Positions 37,452 through 49,639 of a DNA stretch of 64,000 nucleotides are shown piece by piece. The stretch comes from Megalonaias nervosa (taxonomy: Eukaryota; Mollusca; Bivalvia; Unionida; Unionidae), in contig JAECUM010096236.1 in assembly GCA_016617855.1 (NCBI GenBank), positions 44,519-108,518 on the forward strand, in the 5' to 3' direction. Each line of letters starts with the position of its first letter. The stretch's first letter is position 1. A program made the translations under genes and the position numbers. Below the pieces are notes generated by a model. The model was not told the DNA's origin. It worked only from the letters and a program-made list of their open reading frames with translations, and did not search any database.

Positions 37452-38690
37452 GGCCACTTCTGCGTTTATTTCTGTTTTATGTCCATATGCAGGAAGGTTT
37501 CATTATGACCTACCACAAAACACACACAAGGTTCATGATTTTCTGGAAGTATGATGCATGTATCATATCAGTTTTGTACTTTAATATAAAAAAGGAAAGA
37601 TTGCAATCAAACTTTTGCCAATCAAAGACATTGGTTCCATCGTGACTGTTGTTTGTAATATTTTACTCTAAACATGTTTTAAATCAGGAAGATGGTTGGA
37701 AAAGGGGAGGTCTTTTCAGATAGTTTGAAAGAGTATAATGAACACATCTTACAAAATTATGCTTTACAAGTGGAGGAAGGCCAGACCTCTCAATTGTTAG
37801 AATGCATGTTCAGTGCGAGCGCTCGATGCAGATTGCAATGCTACTATGCCAGGTGTCTCTCTTGGGAAGTGGGGTAAAGAAGGCAATAATGATTCAGAAA
37901 GAGTATTATTTCTTGATTCATGCAGGAATCATCTAAGATCAGTGATAAAAACTACATGGAGGTGAGTTTCCATTTACTGGCGGTAACAACATCGAGAAAA
38001 TTTGGGTCATTTATAAACTTCCATATGAAAAATATTAAACCCATCAGAGAATCATCAAGCGCATTTGACATCTTAATGGCACCAAGGCAGCTGGAACTAT
38101 GCCATCCTGACTAAATAGGGTCAGATCCAGATAACTGTGTGGGGACTGGCTACTGAGAATTGACCTAATTGATTAACTTATCAGTCACAAAATGGGTTTT
38201 GCAGCTGGCCAGGAAAATATGATTGGCAAAGAAATATTTAATGCAACAAGTGCCGCAATATTTTACAGACTTCCCAACCTCTCTGCTATGAGCACAAGGT
38301 ATGTGACCCTCTGATTTAATCAGAGAAATTAATTTTGTTGATAATCCCAATAAAGAGTCAGACTTTACACAAAAGTACAACAACCCAGGCAAGTACCACA
38401 AGTGCAAATAGACAAATTACCGTAAAAGGTCATGTCCATAATTTGTACCAAATTTTGACCTACCCATTTTTTTAAAGTTTTAAGAATGAGTTTATTGGCC
38501 ACAGCCACTCAGGACCTGATGGACAATATTGAAATATATGTCATTTACCTTGGGAATATTTTAACAGCTCTGAATTAAAGTCTTCTATGCAACCAACTAG
38601 GTTTTCTTATGTGTGTGTTGTTTAACCTTGCTTGCTGGTACGTTTTAATATTTTTGCTGGACATAAAACAAACAAAAATCAGACATGGCC
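37452..38690. mobile_element. PIF/Harbinger-like non-autonomous element, 1239 bp
   Basis: It interrupts the LINE remnant. The ends are GGCCACTTCTG and (inverted) GGCCATGTCTG, with a further matching GTTTTATGTCCA block inside both ends. The flanks carry TCA on each side (37449-37451 and 38691-38693). Removing the element plus one TCA rejoins the LINE in frame. A 3-bp duplication and GGCC-type ends suggest PIF/Harbinger (inference). Short frames inside (37692-37877, 37920-38114) match nothing I know. Confidence 0.65.
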
Positions 38691-39010
38691 TCAGAAGAAA
38701 TGCTTCAAGTATTTCCTCTAGTCGTCCTTGAAACACTTTAGCATTGACCCTGAGTCTTGGGAAAATCTCACAAAGGATTGCTGGACATGGTGCAGTCTCA
38801 CCTATACTGGAGCTACAGACTTTTAACTAAGGAGAATAGCAGAGGCAGAAAAGAAGTACATGCAGCTTTCAATCTCAGAACTGTAGTGTGTCCTCTATTG
38901 ATTAGGCAATGCAAGCATCATCTTGTGTCCATTGTGCCACAGAGAGTTCAAAGCACAAACTGGCCTATCAGCCACTCACTTACTCACAGAAACCAAACCA
39001 GTTAGTGTTG
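38691..39010 (+). pseudogene. LINE ORF2 C-terminal remnant, part 2
   Basis: Continues the remnant that ends at 37451. Readable pieces include QKKCFKYFL, SIDPESWE, IAEAEKKY and a terminal CPLCHREFKAQTGL zinc-finger-like motif, in the order expected for the extreme C-terminus of this LINE type. The frame is interrupted by stops and small shifts. Confidence 0.65.
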
Positions 39011-39512
39011 TCATGGTATTGTTTTAATTTGAAGGATAAACAACATGTGTTCCACTGAACTGTTTTAAAAAATGTCTTATTAATTGAGAACAAGTTGTCA
39101 CACTGCAACTTATGATTCACTGTCATTTCCAGTAAAGTTATATTTGAAGTTTTATTGAATCAGGTCTCCATGTATGCATAATATAAGTTGCTGATTCTTT
39201 CTAGTATCTTTATTCTTAATTCAGGCCTATACTTCACATATTATGTTATAATGGTATCATCTGCTGATACAACAAAACACGAACTACTGGTGTGAAGGAC
39301 TCTTGTAATGTTTCATGTTCAAACAATTGTTAAATTATATTTTTTTTTTAGAAATCCAAGAGATAGGCACTCACATCTCTTTTGTCTCATGTTTTTTTGG
39401 CAGTTAGGATAAAACAATGACCGAACAGGTTTGGTGGGCGACAGCTCTATGGATTGTCTGACCAAGAAAGAAATGGTTGATATATTGAAAACTCCTGTGT
39501 CTGCTGCCAGCT

Positions 39513-39518
<6 letters not shown>

Positions 39519-39582
<64 letters not shown>
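39519..39582. repeat. (AT)n(CA)n compound microsatellite
   Basis: About 22 AT and 10 CA units immediately left of the Tigger-like element. The open frame 39431-39628 runs through it and is chance. Confidence 0.97.
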
Positions 39583-39584
<2 letters not shown>

Positions 39585-39595
39585 ACATATATATA

Positions 39596-41480
39596 CAGTG
39601 TGACCCCGCGAACCCAGCCGTGTTATAGACCGAACCGTGTTATAAGCAACCAGGTCAGTTGTGCGGGGGGGGGGGGGTAGGTAATAAATGCGGGCGCAAA
39701 AATGCGTGCTTCATTGGCACAGTTATCATCTTAAATCAATGCATATTAAATGAGAAATACACCCGTAGTGAAACATAGAAGGTATATATAATATTTTACT
39801 TTATTCAGAAAACCACGCATTGGTACATATACGTGTATACTGTTTATATATACATGTCTAATGTATAGCAATGAATAAAGTATCAACACCGTGTACTCAC
39901 CCGCGAATCATGTCACATACATTGAATCCACAATACAAGTAATTCCATCGAAAATATGCACACATACAGATTTAAAATATTCAATAATTTTGTCACAGGT
40001 CATATATGTCTGAATTCAGTGGAAAAAGATAGCAGAATCTTGTAACAAATGACGAAGCACATTTACTTTTCAGTACATCCCAAGTCGGTAAAAGTTTGCG
40101 TTTTAAGCCACCGTTGGTAGAGTTCGTAAGCATAAACATTTTTCCTGTAAAAAGGAAACTTTCACGGCACAGTAAAAATGTTCCAGTCACGTTGGGAAAT
40201 TAAACAATCCATCAGATTACATTGCTTTTATTTAAGTTTGGTACTGACTTCCTTTGAAGAAAGGTTCCTTGTTTTTATTGAAGACTGTAGTCGGCTTTCT
40301 TTGATGAAGGGTGCATGCGTTATTGAAGTCACCGCTAAAGGACAGCTTTGGAGAACCAACAAATGCCCGTTTCTTATTGTGGCGGCAACATCAAAAATTG
40401 TATTGCATGATTGAGACTGATTTTTTTCCCATTTGCTTAGTACGTTTTCATAACAATCGGTGCTTCAGAGGTAATGTTTTCTTTGAAATTTCAGCTACTA
40501 TTTTATCTGGGTGCAATTTTTTTAAATGAATTGGCCATCATATGGTCAATTGTAGTTACTGTTCTTCCCTGCCTATTGAATAGACAAGTGGGAGCTTTTT
40601 TTTTTTTTTTTTTTATTTTGACATTGGTGGTAATGAAGTGATGCTGCCTTCCACGCATGCGTCAGAAATTTAAAGACGGGGTCAGTCGACGATAGAGACA
40701 CAGGTGTTCTGGTCTGATGACAGGGATTACTACAGAAAATGTGAATGTTCTGAAGGATTTAGTTCTGAGTGAAAAGAAGAGGAATTTTACTTACCATCCA
40801 AATACAAATATCAGTCTGTGTAAATATATTAATTACTAGCGAGCGGCCGAAAATCCGACGAAAGATAGATTATGAAGATAATGCCTCGTCCGGTTGATCT
40901 TCGCTACCAGAAATGTAAATTTGAAAAAAAGCGGATATCTCAAAATATACAGTACTCATGCTAGATGTCAACATAAGCGGATTATGATATAACATTGCAC
41001 TGTTAAGATGGTTTGTCAATATGGACAAAGAATTTGTTTATGTAACAACAGATAATTTTTCAGTGCATTTCAGTGCAACTATGTCGCCAATAAAAAAAAG
41101 TCGCCAAATGGTATAATTTGCAGCCGATAAGGAAAAAAAAATTCGCAATCTGCGACATTGGCGAAGTCCTGCGTGATTCCTGAATAAACTTTTTACACGT
41201 TATTTTTCATACTTTTAAGAAGAAAACACTATTTTTCGTGTATGAGAAAAATACATATAAAATTTCAGGAGCCACGCCATGATTGTCTTGTATTATTCAT
41301 ACGCGATATCTTCCCATAAAGGATAATAAACTTTTTTTTTGTTTTTTTCGTACTTTTAAGAAAGAATATTTTTTTTCGTGTATGAGAAAAATACATGTAT
41401 ATGAAATTTCGGGAGCCACACCACGACCGTGTTATATCCGAATTCGTGTTATAACGGAGTGTGCTATAGTGGGGTCACAC

Positions 41481-41482
<2 letters not shown>
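39596..41482. mobile_element. Tigger/pogo-like element, 1.89 kb, non-autonomous
   Basis: Starts CAGTGTGACCCC and ends GGGGTCACACTA, with TA on both sides (39594-39595, 41483-41484). CGTGTTATA motifs crowd both subterminal regions, as in Tigger-like ends. Two short frames inside (39993-40190 minus, 40178-40414 plus) are not recognisable as transposase. Near the right end, a segment with TTTTTCGTGTATGAGAAA occurs twice in tandem (about 41205-41280 and 41345-41425). Confidence 0.7.

Positions 41483-41484
<2 letters not shown>

Positions 41485-41514
<30 letters not shown>
41485..41514. repeat. (CA)n microsatellite
   Basis: About 15 CA units right of the Tigger-like element. Confidence 0.97.
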
Positions 41515-41516
<2 letters not shown>

Positions 41517-41589
41517 ACATCCTGAAATCATATTTGCTAAACATTGGTCCTAGGTGAAATTTCAAGTAACATTATATCAAACTATCTTT

Positions 41590-42508
41590 GTTTTTTATCC
41601 ATTGAACTGTAAAATAAACATCTTAACAAAGTAAAAATTCCAAGGTCACTGGGCCAAGTATACAGATTGTTCTTTGTTTGGCAATCAGTAAAGGTGTTCA
41701 TAGGTGACTTAGGGTCTAATTTAGTTCCAATTTACAGTTTGGTTTTTTTGTTGGACAATTAATGGAGGTGTTACCAACTAAATTTGTTTGGTCATTTTGT
41801 TTTCTTAGTTGTTTATACACTACGAAGCCACAGAGGATGAGATATAATAGGTATGACAAATTAAGAAACACGCCCCTCTATAATTGAAGGAATGTCCAAT
41901 GGTCAATACTGGAGAAAACATCACTTCCTCTACCTCCTGCTTTTTAACTAATTGTGACATGGTGTGTCAGCACATCATACCTTTGGAACAAAATATGTTA
42001 AACCTAGGCCTGAATTAAGAAAAAAAAACGTAGCTACTACAAACTACTTTTATTATTATAATCCAGGATTTATTTGGGCAACTGATCTAATAAGTCTTCA
42101 CCATCTGACTTTATTGCGGTAAGTAAGCAATTTGTCAGTTATTAATTAATTTTCATGAATAGCATAGTGCATTAATATGCAGTTGTTTGTGAAAATCTAA
42201 TGTATAGGTTATTGAAAGAAAAAAGATGGCTTTTACAAATAATCGGTTTAAAGTAATTATTTAATCATGGAAGGATGATACAAACACTAAAGCAGCAGTA
42301 AATGCAGAACACAAAAATGACACATTTCCCTCTGTATTTAATAATTGGGTATATCAGTGTTTTCTTTTTGTTACAACTTGTTATATCTCATTTAGATATG
42401 TTATATTCAGTTTCAGAAATACATGCCCTACGTAAGTTTTTGCAGGTAAAAATGTCAGCAAGAGCAGTTAGAATTTCAGGGACACATGAATGCCTATATC
42501 CATGATTT
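41590..42508. repeat. Tandem duplication, unit A (~0.92 kb)
   Basis: Homologous in order to 42509-44575 minus the LTR. Shared landmarks include AATGGTCAATACTGGAGAAA, GTTAAACCTAGGCCTGAATT and TATATCAGTGTTTTCTTTTT. The units have diverged by substitutions and small indels, so the duplication is old. Confidence 0.75.
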
Positions 42509-44575
42509 TTGTTCTATCCTGAGCTGTAACATAAACATCATAACAAAGTAAAATTCAAAGGAGTGGTACGGTATTCCCCCACTTTGTTGGGGGTTGGATG
42601 TAGTGGAAATTTGGTTATCGTTATCTAGAGGGTGATCGCCATCGATGTTATTGCCCAGATCGAGTATATATCAATATAAAGTGTGAAACTTATAGGTGGA
42701 ATAGATAGAGATCTGAGCAGATATATAAAACAGAATGACACAAGCCCCCGTACATGAAAATAACAATTTAATCAATTACATAAACAACTGTGATAATGCA
42801 TTACATTAAGAAGATACACTTCTTTTTGAAATAAATCATTCACCGAATTTCAAACACAAATATACTTATATAAATAGCCAATCTGTTTTAAATGATAGAA
42901 TTAGTTCATCATAGAATCGAGTGAACAATCGAAGTCATTGCCTTGTACAACTTCATAACCTGATCATTTCCGGTTCATTCCAAATTCACTGTGACTGTTC
43001 TCCAACTTTTCTGTGACTGTTCGTCTTGGTCCTTTCCACTTTTCTTTTCTCTTCTCCAAACTCTCTATTGTCTCGCCTCTTTTGGCCTTTGAACTTTGTG
43101 TGGGTAGGTGGATATGTAAGTACGTGACATGTAGATACTTCGATAGGTCAGTACGTGGATACGTGCTGTAGAGCTATTTCACCTCGTGTCTTCAAGCCTC
43201 GCTCGCTTCTACTGCCAAAATCGTGTCCGTTGACTTTCCAGATATCCAATCCCTTGGATAATTATTTACGAGTGAATTTCTTCTAAATTCAAACTCAGTC
43301 TCCTACCTTTGTTTTCTCTTGCAGAAAAGTGTAGACTGACTAAACTTTTGTGATGGGACATATTAAAACCAAGAATTTCGTGTGGGAATCACGCCCCTTA
43401 TTTAGTGTAACCAATCTGGATTAAATATCTTTCCCGCCTTTAATAACTAGGTGCCAAATTGTAGTCTGTGTGACCTCTAGATTTGCAAATAACTAATTCT
43501 GGAAAATCTCAAATCTGACAATTCCGATACAAAATTGAAGTTAACCTTTTTCCTTCAAGTCTGTCTGACGGTTAAATAAATGAATGTTTAATTAAGAATC
43601 GTTTCTCTCCCGACACAGCCATTACAAATCTGTGCATTATGGTGATTTAAACACATGCCGGTCCACATAAATCTAATTAATCGTTCACGTGCCCAAATTA
43701 ATGTGCTCTTCATAGATCGACAGAAATTTGCACCCTTACAAGGAGACTTGGTCTTGTTTTCAGATTGTTAGAAAATAAAAGTGTCACAAAATAAGCTTGA
43801 TTCACCAGTGACTAGGTCCAGTTTACAAATTGTTTCTTTGTTGAACATTCAATAGAGGTGTTGCCGACTAAGCTTATTTGGTCATTCTGTTTTTACAGTT
43901 GTTTATATACTCTAGCCACAGAGCATAAGACAGATCTGAAGCCTTATTTCTGGACTGAAATGACTCTATATTTGAAAGCGTGCCCCCATGGTCAGTACTG
44001 GAGAAAACATCAGTTTCTCACACCTTTTGCCGTTTGACTAATTGTGATGTGGTGTGTCAACACATCCTGCCTTTGGAACAAAATATGTTAAGCCCAGGCC
44101 TGAATTAAGAAAAACAAATTGTAGCAGCATCAAATAACTTGCATTATTATAGTTCAAGATCTGTTTGGGCAACTGATGAAATAAAACTTACCATCTGACT
44201 TTACTGTAGTAAGTCTGCTAGGTGTCAGTTAATATTTAACTTTTTTATAGACAGTAGAGTGAAAATAAAATGCACTTATTATGTGAAATTCTAATGTATA
44301 GGTTTTTGAAAGAAAAGAATGACTTTTATAAATAAATAGTTTAAGGATATTATTTATTCATTGACTGATAATACAAGCAATAAAGCAGCAGCAAATCCAG
44401 AACCAAAAATGACATATTTCTAAGTACATTTAATAATTTTGTATATCAGTGTTTTCTTTTTTGTTGCAGCTAGTTATATCTCATTTAAATGTTCTATACT
44501 AACTTGCACAAATATAGCAAGAGCTATTAGAATTTCAGAGTCCCACGAATACCTTTATGCATGGTTATGTTCCAT
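42509..44575. repeat. Tandem duplication, unit B, interrupted by an LTR
   Basis: Starts with GTTCTATCCTGAGCTGTAAC, equivalent to the start of unit A, and runs 55 bases before the LTR at 42564. It resumes at 43746 and continues to the equivalent of the unit A end. A partial third start (TTCCATTCGATTT) may follow. Confidence 0.7.
42564..43740. mobile_element. Solo LTR-like element, short copy, 1177 bp
   Basis: Begins TGGTACGG and ends CCCTTACA. The 5-bp duplication AGGAG is exact at 42559-42563 and 43741-43745. TG...CA ends plus a 5-bp duplication are LTR-retrotransposon features. It lies inside a tandemly duplicated unit and lacks the 712-bp block of the longer copy. Confidence 0.7.
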
Positions 44576-44723
44576 TCGATTTGGGCAGGTGTGCTTCGTC
44601 AAGAGAGTATGGGGGTTGCTACATGTAGGCAAGCAATTTGTGCTGTAATCCAATGACCTGCATTCAGATCTTACTAGGGGATGGGTTAGAATTCTCTATT
44701 TTGTATGATAATAATCCCTCCCC

Positions 44724-44737
44724 TTCTCTCTCTCTCT

Positions 44738-44807
<70 letters not shown>

Positions 44808-44816
44808 TAGATAGAT
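44724..44816. repeat. (CT)n(AT)n(GATA)n compound microsatellite
   Basis: About 8 CT, 33 AT and 3 GATA units. Confidence 0.97.
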
Positions 44817-45087
44817 CTTACACTGTTCATAAATGACTCATCTTTACAAAAGATCTGTTACCTTTCTTTGTTTCTTTATTTTGATGGTCTTCTTTTCCTC
44901 ATAGATCTTTGTCTTGATTTGTTTTGTTCAAATGTCTCGAGGTAGTAAAACATGAAATTAAAGTTCTGGAAGGCTGAAAATGTGAAGCTTTTTGTTATCA
45001 TGGTGGTGATTGTTGTTGTAATTTGTTTAGTATTTACTTTCCTTTAATAAACACATGCAAACTGAGCGTCTTAATTTCTTTTTTCAG

Positions 45088-45300
45088 ATTCCAGTGCTGT
45101 TAAGTGACCCAAAGGTATCCCCAAAAACTGATTTTTCCAGTGGAAAAATCGGCCATGACAGCTAAAAGGAAGAGTTCCTCGAGTACAGTTCAAGCAGAAT
45201 TTTATTCCTGAAAAATGCATTTGATCTGCAGAGTTATTTGGCTCTGTTTTGTACAGATTTAATTCATGAAATTTTCAATAAAATTTGAACATGCCATGAG
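45088..45300 (+). CDS. Candidate terminal exon (25 codons plus 3'UTR), gene unknown
   Basis: A strong acceptor (TTAATTTCTTTTTTCAG) ends at 45087. In phase 0, 25 codons stay open to TAA at 45163-45165 (IPVLLSDPKVSPKTDF... ending KIGHDS). The other two phases stop within seven codons. AATAAA follows at 45277-45282. The phase-0 entry matches the phase of the ANKRD50 exon boundary at 34173|34174. It could be an alternative 3' exon or 3'UTR exon of ANKRD50, or the end of another + strand gene. I do not recognise the peptide and no partner exon was found nearby, so this is only exon-like. Confidence 0.4.
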
Positions 45301-45780
45301 TGCTGTAGCAGGATGCCATGTCATTCTCCCTATGATATATGAAGAAACTGTGCAGGTGCTTTTGACGACCTATGGAACTAAAATCTCTTGGTGCAAGGAC
45401 TATTTCGGATTGGATATACACCACTGTAGCACCAAGAGGTGGAAAAATGAAAGACAACAAAAGTTTGTACTTCATCAGAATGTACATATTTGAAGAATAT
45501 TTTTTTTTTAGTTCAGGGTTTTTTTTATAATCTGCTTATGAATCATTAGCAAGTGACGATATCTTTAAGTTGCCTAACAAAATGTCAGCAATTTTTCAGG
45601 GCCGCTGGACAACAAAAGGCTCTTGGAAGTGTATTATTCTGTTATGGGTATTCACAAGATTGTTTGCAGTTGATGACTAGGCATGCTTGTCCAAGTCTGC
45701 AAAATATGTAAACAATATTTTTCTGTACTGCTCTTACATATAGAATTTGTTTTCATGCCCTCAGGACTGTACTAGTAATC

Positions 45781-45893
45781 TTGCTGGTATGACTGCTATT
45801 ATCTTTGTTGGTATGACTGTACTGTTATCTTTTGTTGGTATGACTGTGCTGGTATTCTAGTTGGTATGACTGGACTATTATTCTAGTTAGTAT
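45781..45893. repeat. ~32-bp minisatellite
   Basis: GTTGGTATGACTGTACTG-like unit with ATCTTT or ATTCTA spacers, about four copies. Confidence 0.8.
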
Positions 45894-46419
45894 ATTGCGT
45901 TTTTTTTACCTCTCATCTTGACTCAAGCCAAACTTTGCTAGTAATGTGTATTTTTAAAAAGATTTATGCAGAAAACACATTGTTATCCAAAATACACATG
46001 GAAGTATGAAAAAGTTTGACAAAAAAATGCAACACAAAAGAACTACACTATTCTCAGAAGGTATGGACAAGGGAGATAATAGCACAGCAGAAGTTCAAAA
46101 AGCTGTAGTGGTCTGATCTTTGACCATAATTTTATTGTACATGTGTAGAAGAACCATTGTAAGTTGTTTGATTGTAGGTGAATATTTGAAGATAATACAT
46201 CTTTACGACCATATTATCCAATGAATGTTGAAATCTTATTTTCATCTAATCATTTGAAGGAATTAAATGGCCTAACTGCATCATTTAAAATGTTGCCTTG
46301 TTTTCCATATATCTTTAATTTCATGTATGTAGTTTTACTAGCCATTTTTTATAACATGATCAGGCCTAATACAAAGCATTTCATTTGTAAATCTTAACAA
46401 GTTTTGTCTTTTTGTACAC

Positions 46420-47290
46420 CCACCATAAGGCAGAGCAGATCATGCTACAATGTTGTCTGTCCATCTGTTGTCAATGTTGTTTCTGCTGATTAAATTGAGC
46501 TTTCCACCACATATCAATACAAATTTTGTAAAGAACCATTTGGGGCAAGAAACAGACCTGTTGAGTTTAGGCTCAAAAGGTCAAAACTCAAGGTCATGGG
46601 GACTGAAAGATGGATAACTATTTCTATACAATAATTCAACTTGTATACTAGATACCTTGACCAAACTTTTGTAAATGGTTTGCATTTCATATTTAAAAAA
46701 CCATCTACTGATTTGTGTTCAAAAGGTCAAGGTCATAGTGACTCTAAGAAGAAAAAGCCTTTTGCACAAAACTCTGTTCTTTATCACCAACTTAGAGCAA
46801 ATTTTTTTGGATGGCTTGCATTTGAGATGTGGAAGATACCTATTCATTGGGTAAAAGTTCACAGGTCATGTTCATATGGACTGAAAGAAGGAAGAATTAC
46901 TTGCAAAAACTACTTAAGTTTTGTACCACAGTACCATGACTAAACTTTCTAGATGGTTTGAGGCAAGGAGGACACCTGCTGATTTTGAGATGTACAGATC
47001 AAAGGTCAGAGTCTGAGGGTCTTGAAAAAGGAATATAATTTCCACAAATAAACTCAGTACTATGACGCAAACCATAACCAACCATAACCACACTTTGTGG
47101 ATGGCTTTCATTTGGAACAGTAAAAGCAATTGTTGATTTTGGTGGTCAATAGAACAGTAGTCAAGTTCGCTTATACTGAAAGAAGGAAAATGGTTTCTGC
47201 AGAAATATGTATTTTGCTAAAAACAAATTTGTAAATGGCTTGCATACAGAATAAGCAAGACATCAACTGATTTCAGATTCAAATAGATTT
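46420..47290. repeat. Degenerate ~150-bp tandem repeat
   Basis: Units repeat AAAAGGTCAAGGTCATAG-type, GGACTGAAAGAAGGAA-type, ACCTTGACCAAACTTT-type and GATGGCTTGCATTTGAG blocks about five to six times. Frames over it (46641-46943, 46914-47129) are chance. The wording resembles repeats common in molluscan genomes. Confidence 0.7.
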
Positions 47291-48384
47291 ACATTTTAAA
47301 AAGTATAAAACTACCATTTAGCACATGGCTGATATATATATTTTATGGTATTCTTGTTTAATATTGGTTTACAGTTAATACCTACTACTTTTTTTTAACA
47401 AAAGTAAGCGCATATGTATGCACACAAAAAAATCCACAGAAGCCAAAGATATAAAATCTACTCTTCTCATGATCATTTTCTTCCTATGTAAATGATTAAA
47501 TATTACCACAGAGAATTTAATTTGTAAATTTAACATCACACACGGGATTAATTGTGAAGGAGTCTATGCATCTGTTATGGAACTAATGGAAATATTTCAT
47601 TTAAAAAAGGGAAAATTATCCAGTTCTTACTGACCATGATCTTGGTGAAATGAAATTATTATAAAAAGTACTGAAATGAAAGAGTTAGACATCAAGTGGA
47701 ACTTCAGTTCAGTTGTTCTTTTTGAATGAGCTTTTCAGCTTACAGAGATGAAACAAGGCCACTGTCATATTTTGTTTCACTGTGAAGTATTCAACTTTTA
47801 TTTACATAAACTCATTAAACAGAACCTGTACATGGTCTAATTTCACTGATTTTGTACATTATTATGCAGTTTGTCAATCTGTGCACTGTACCAGGAAAGT
47901 TTGCTCATTTTTCTTTATATTTTGCAGCAAACCATGTTCTGCAAGCAAGCTTCACCTGCATGTGTACCTTTTCAGGGGAGATAATGATTTATAGATACTC
48001 ATCACATACAAGATTCATATTCATTTTTCAGTTCTTATACCAGAAAAATGTATAATTATGATGTCACTATTTTAAGCTGGATTATTCAATGCTTACTATT
48101 CTTGAGTGTTACAGGAGAATATATGTTATTGTGACCTAATTTCTTAAGCACATTTTTGTCATGACAGGTTCTGAAACCACTATGTTGATATTTTTATCCA
48201 AATGGCTTTTTCATGCATATATATGGCTTTTCTTAAATATGTCAACCAAAACTATATACATTGTACATGGAATTTTTGTAGTATTGTTTCTCTATCTTCA
48301 TTTTGTCAGCCTCTAGAATGTGAGAGCCTGGTTCATTTACATTTGTATTGGTAAAAAAATGTATGAAAACAATATAAGTTGAAC

Positions 48385-48587
48385 ATGTATCATGTCCAAA
48401 AACAAACAACATAGCCTGTTGTCTGACAGAGCCTAATGCACTGGCAGATAAAAAGCCTATGTTGTTTGTTCTTCTGATTACTCCTAACAAAAAGGACACA
48501 TCCAGATTTGCAAATGCTTACTGCCTTGACAATTCTGGGTATATGCAGTTTGGTTTTTGGATCCAAATTGTTCACAAATGTATATGG
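48385..48587 (-). mobile_element. Two-hairpin MITE, copy 9, degenerate
   Basis: AACAAACAACATAGCCTG and its inverted copy, the TCTGATTACTCCTAACAAA linker, and a weak second hairpin. Right end TGTATATGG then TA. The left end is unclear. Confidence 0.6.
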
Positions 48588-48642
48588 TAACCCTTTTTAA
48601 GTATTGTACTGACAATCATTTTGATTTCTTGAATATTGCCAT

Positions 48643-48752
48643 TCCTGTAGCTTATCACCTTTCCCCGCATATTGCCATTCCTGTAGCATATTGCTTTTCC
48701 CTGCATATTGCCATTCTTGTAGCATATTGTCTTTCCTGTAGCATCTTTAATG
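48643..48752. repeat. ~38-bp minisatellite
   Basis: ATTGCCATTCCTGTAGCATA repeated three times plus a partial copy. Confidence 0.8.
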
Positions 48753-49239
48753 ATGTTGATACTTCAGTTGCAAATCTTATGTACCCTTTTCAACATAATA
48801 AGTCTCTGTTATACTAGTCACTGTACATTAATATTTAATATTATTGTACAGGATTTTGTGCTACATTAGGTAGTATTTGTGATATAGTGATTATATGTTT
48901 GCAGTTATGGTGTTCTAAAATATCTTGTATGTTGCATTGATAAACAGACAGAAATTTGAAGTATGTGTTCATATTATGTTCAAACCTAATCACATTCCTT
49001 TTCCAAATCAGCCAGATGCTTACAGACGAACGTTTGTTGATCTATCATTGGTATCAAACCACGATTGATTTCAATAAAAATTTAGTTCCATTATTGTTAT
49101 TTTTGCATTTTCTGTTTGGATTTGTCATTCTGAGCATTTTCTTTACTGGATGCTATTAAAATAAGTTTTTCTCAGTTTACTAAATTTTGTACATTCTGTC
49201 TGGCTTCTTGAAAAATGGAGTGAATTTAGAAGAATGAAG

Positions 49240-49450
49240 ATGATTTTATTTGTTTTGTTGTTGTTCTTGGTTTTAACAACACTTTTAATGTGGTATTTTG
49301 GCTATATCGTGTCAAGGAAATGGGAGTCAAGTGCCTTTCCCATAGATATATTGAGGCCACTGACCAGGGCTGTTCTGTGTAGGTATCAAACCCAAAACAC
49401 TTGGATTACAAGCGCAAAGCTCCACAAACTGAGCTACCATGACTCTGAAT
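49240..49450 (-). mobile_element. SINE-like element, family 4
   Basis: TTGTTGTTGTTCTTGGTTTT tail, GGAAATGGGAGTCAAGTGCC body, reversed tRNA-like head GTATCAAACCC ... AACTGAGCTACCATG. The open frame across it is not a gene. Confidence 0.55.
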
Positions 49451-49639
49451 CAAGGCAAAAAAGATTATGTGCAATATGATACAAATCAGTTGATCCATTC
49501 AAAATATCACAACTTGATCTCTTGTGTAATATAGCATTGTAAAATAGCTCATTAACACAATGTGTCAGGTCTTAATAGCATATTGTTTTTCTGCTGTTCA
49601 TACATATTTATTTCTCTGTATGTCCCAAATCCATTTTAG

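Noticed and set aside
37692..38114. Frames at 37692-37877 and 37920-38114 as a host gene
   Set aside because: Both lie inside the 1239-bp element that splits the LINE, and match no known protein.
40178..40529. Overlapping frames inside the Tigger-like element as transposase
   Set aside because: Neither shows a DDE-type motif or helix-turn-helix I can recognise; they are short and overlap.
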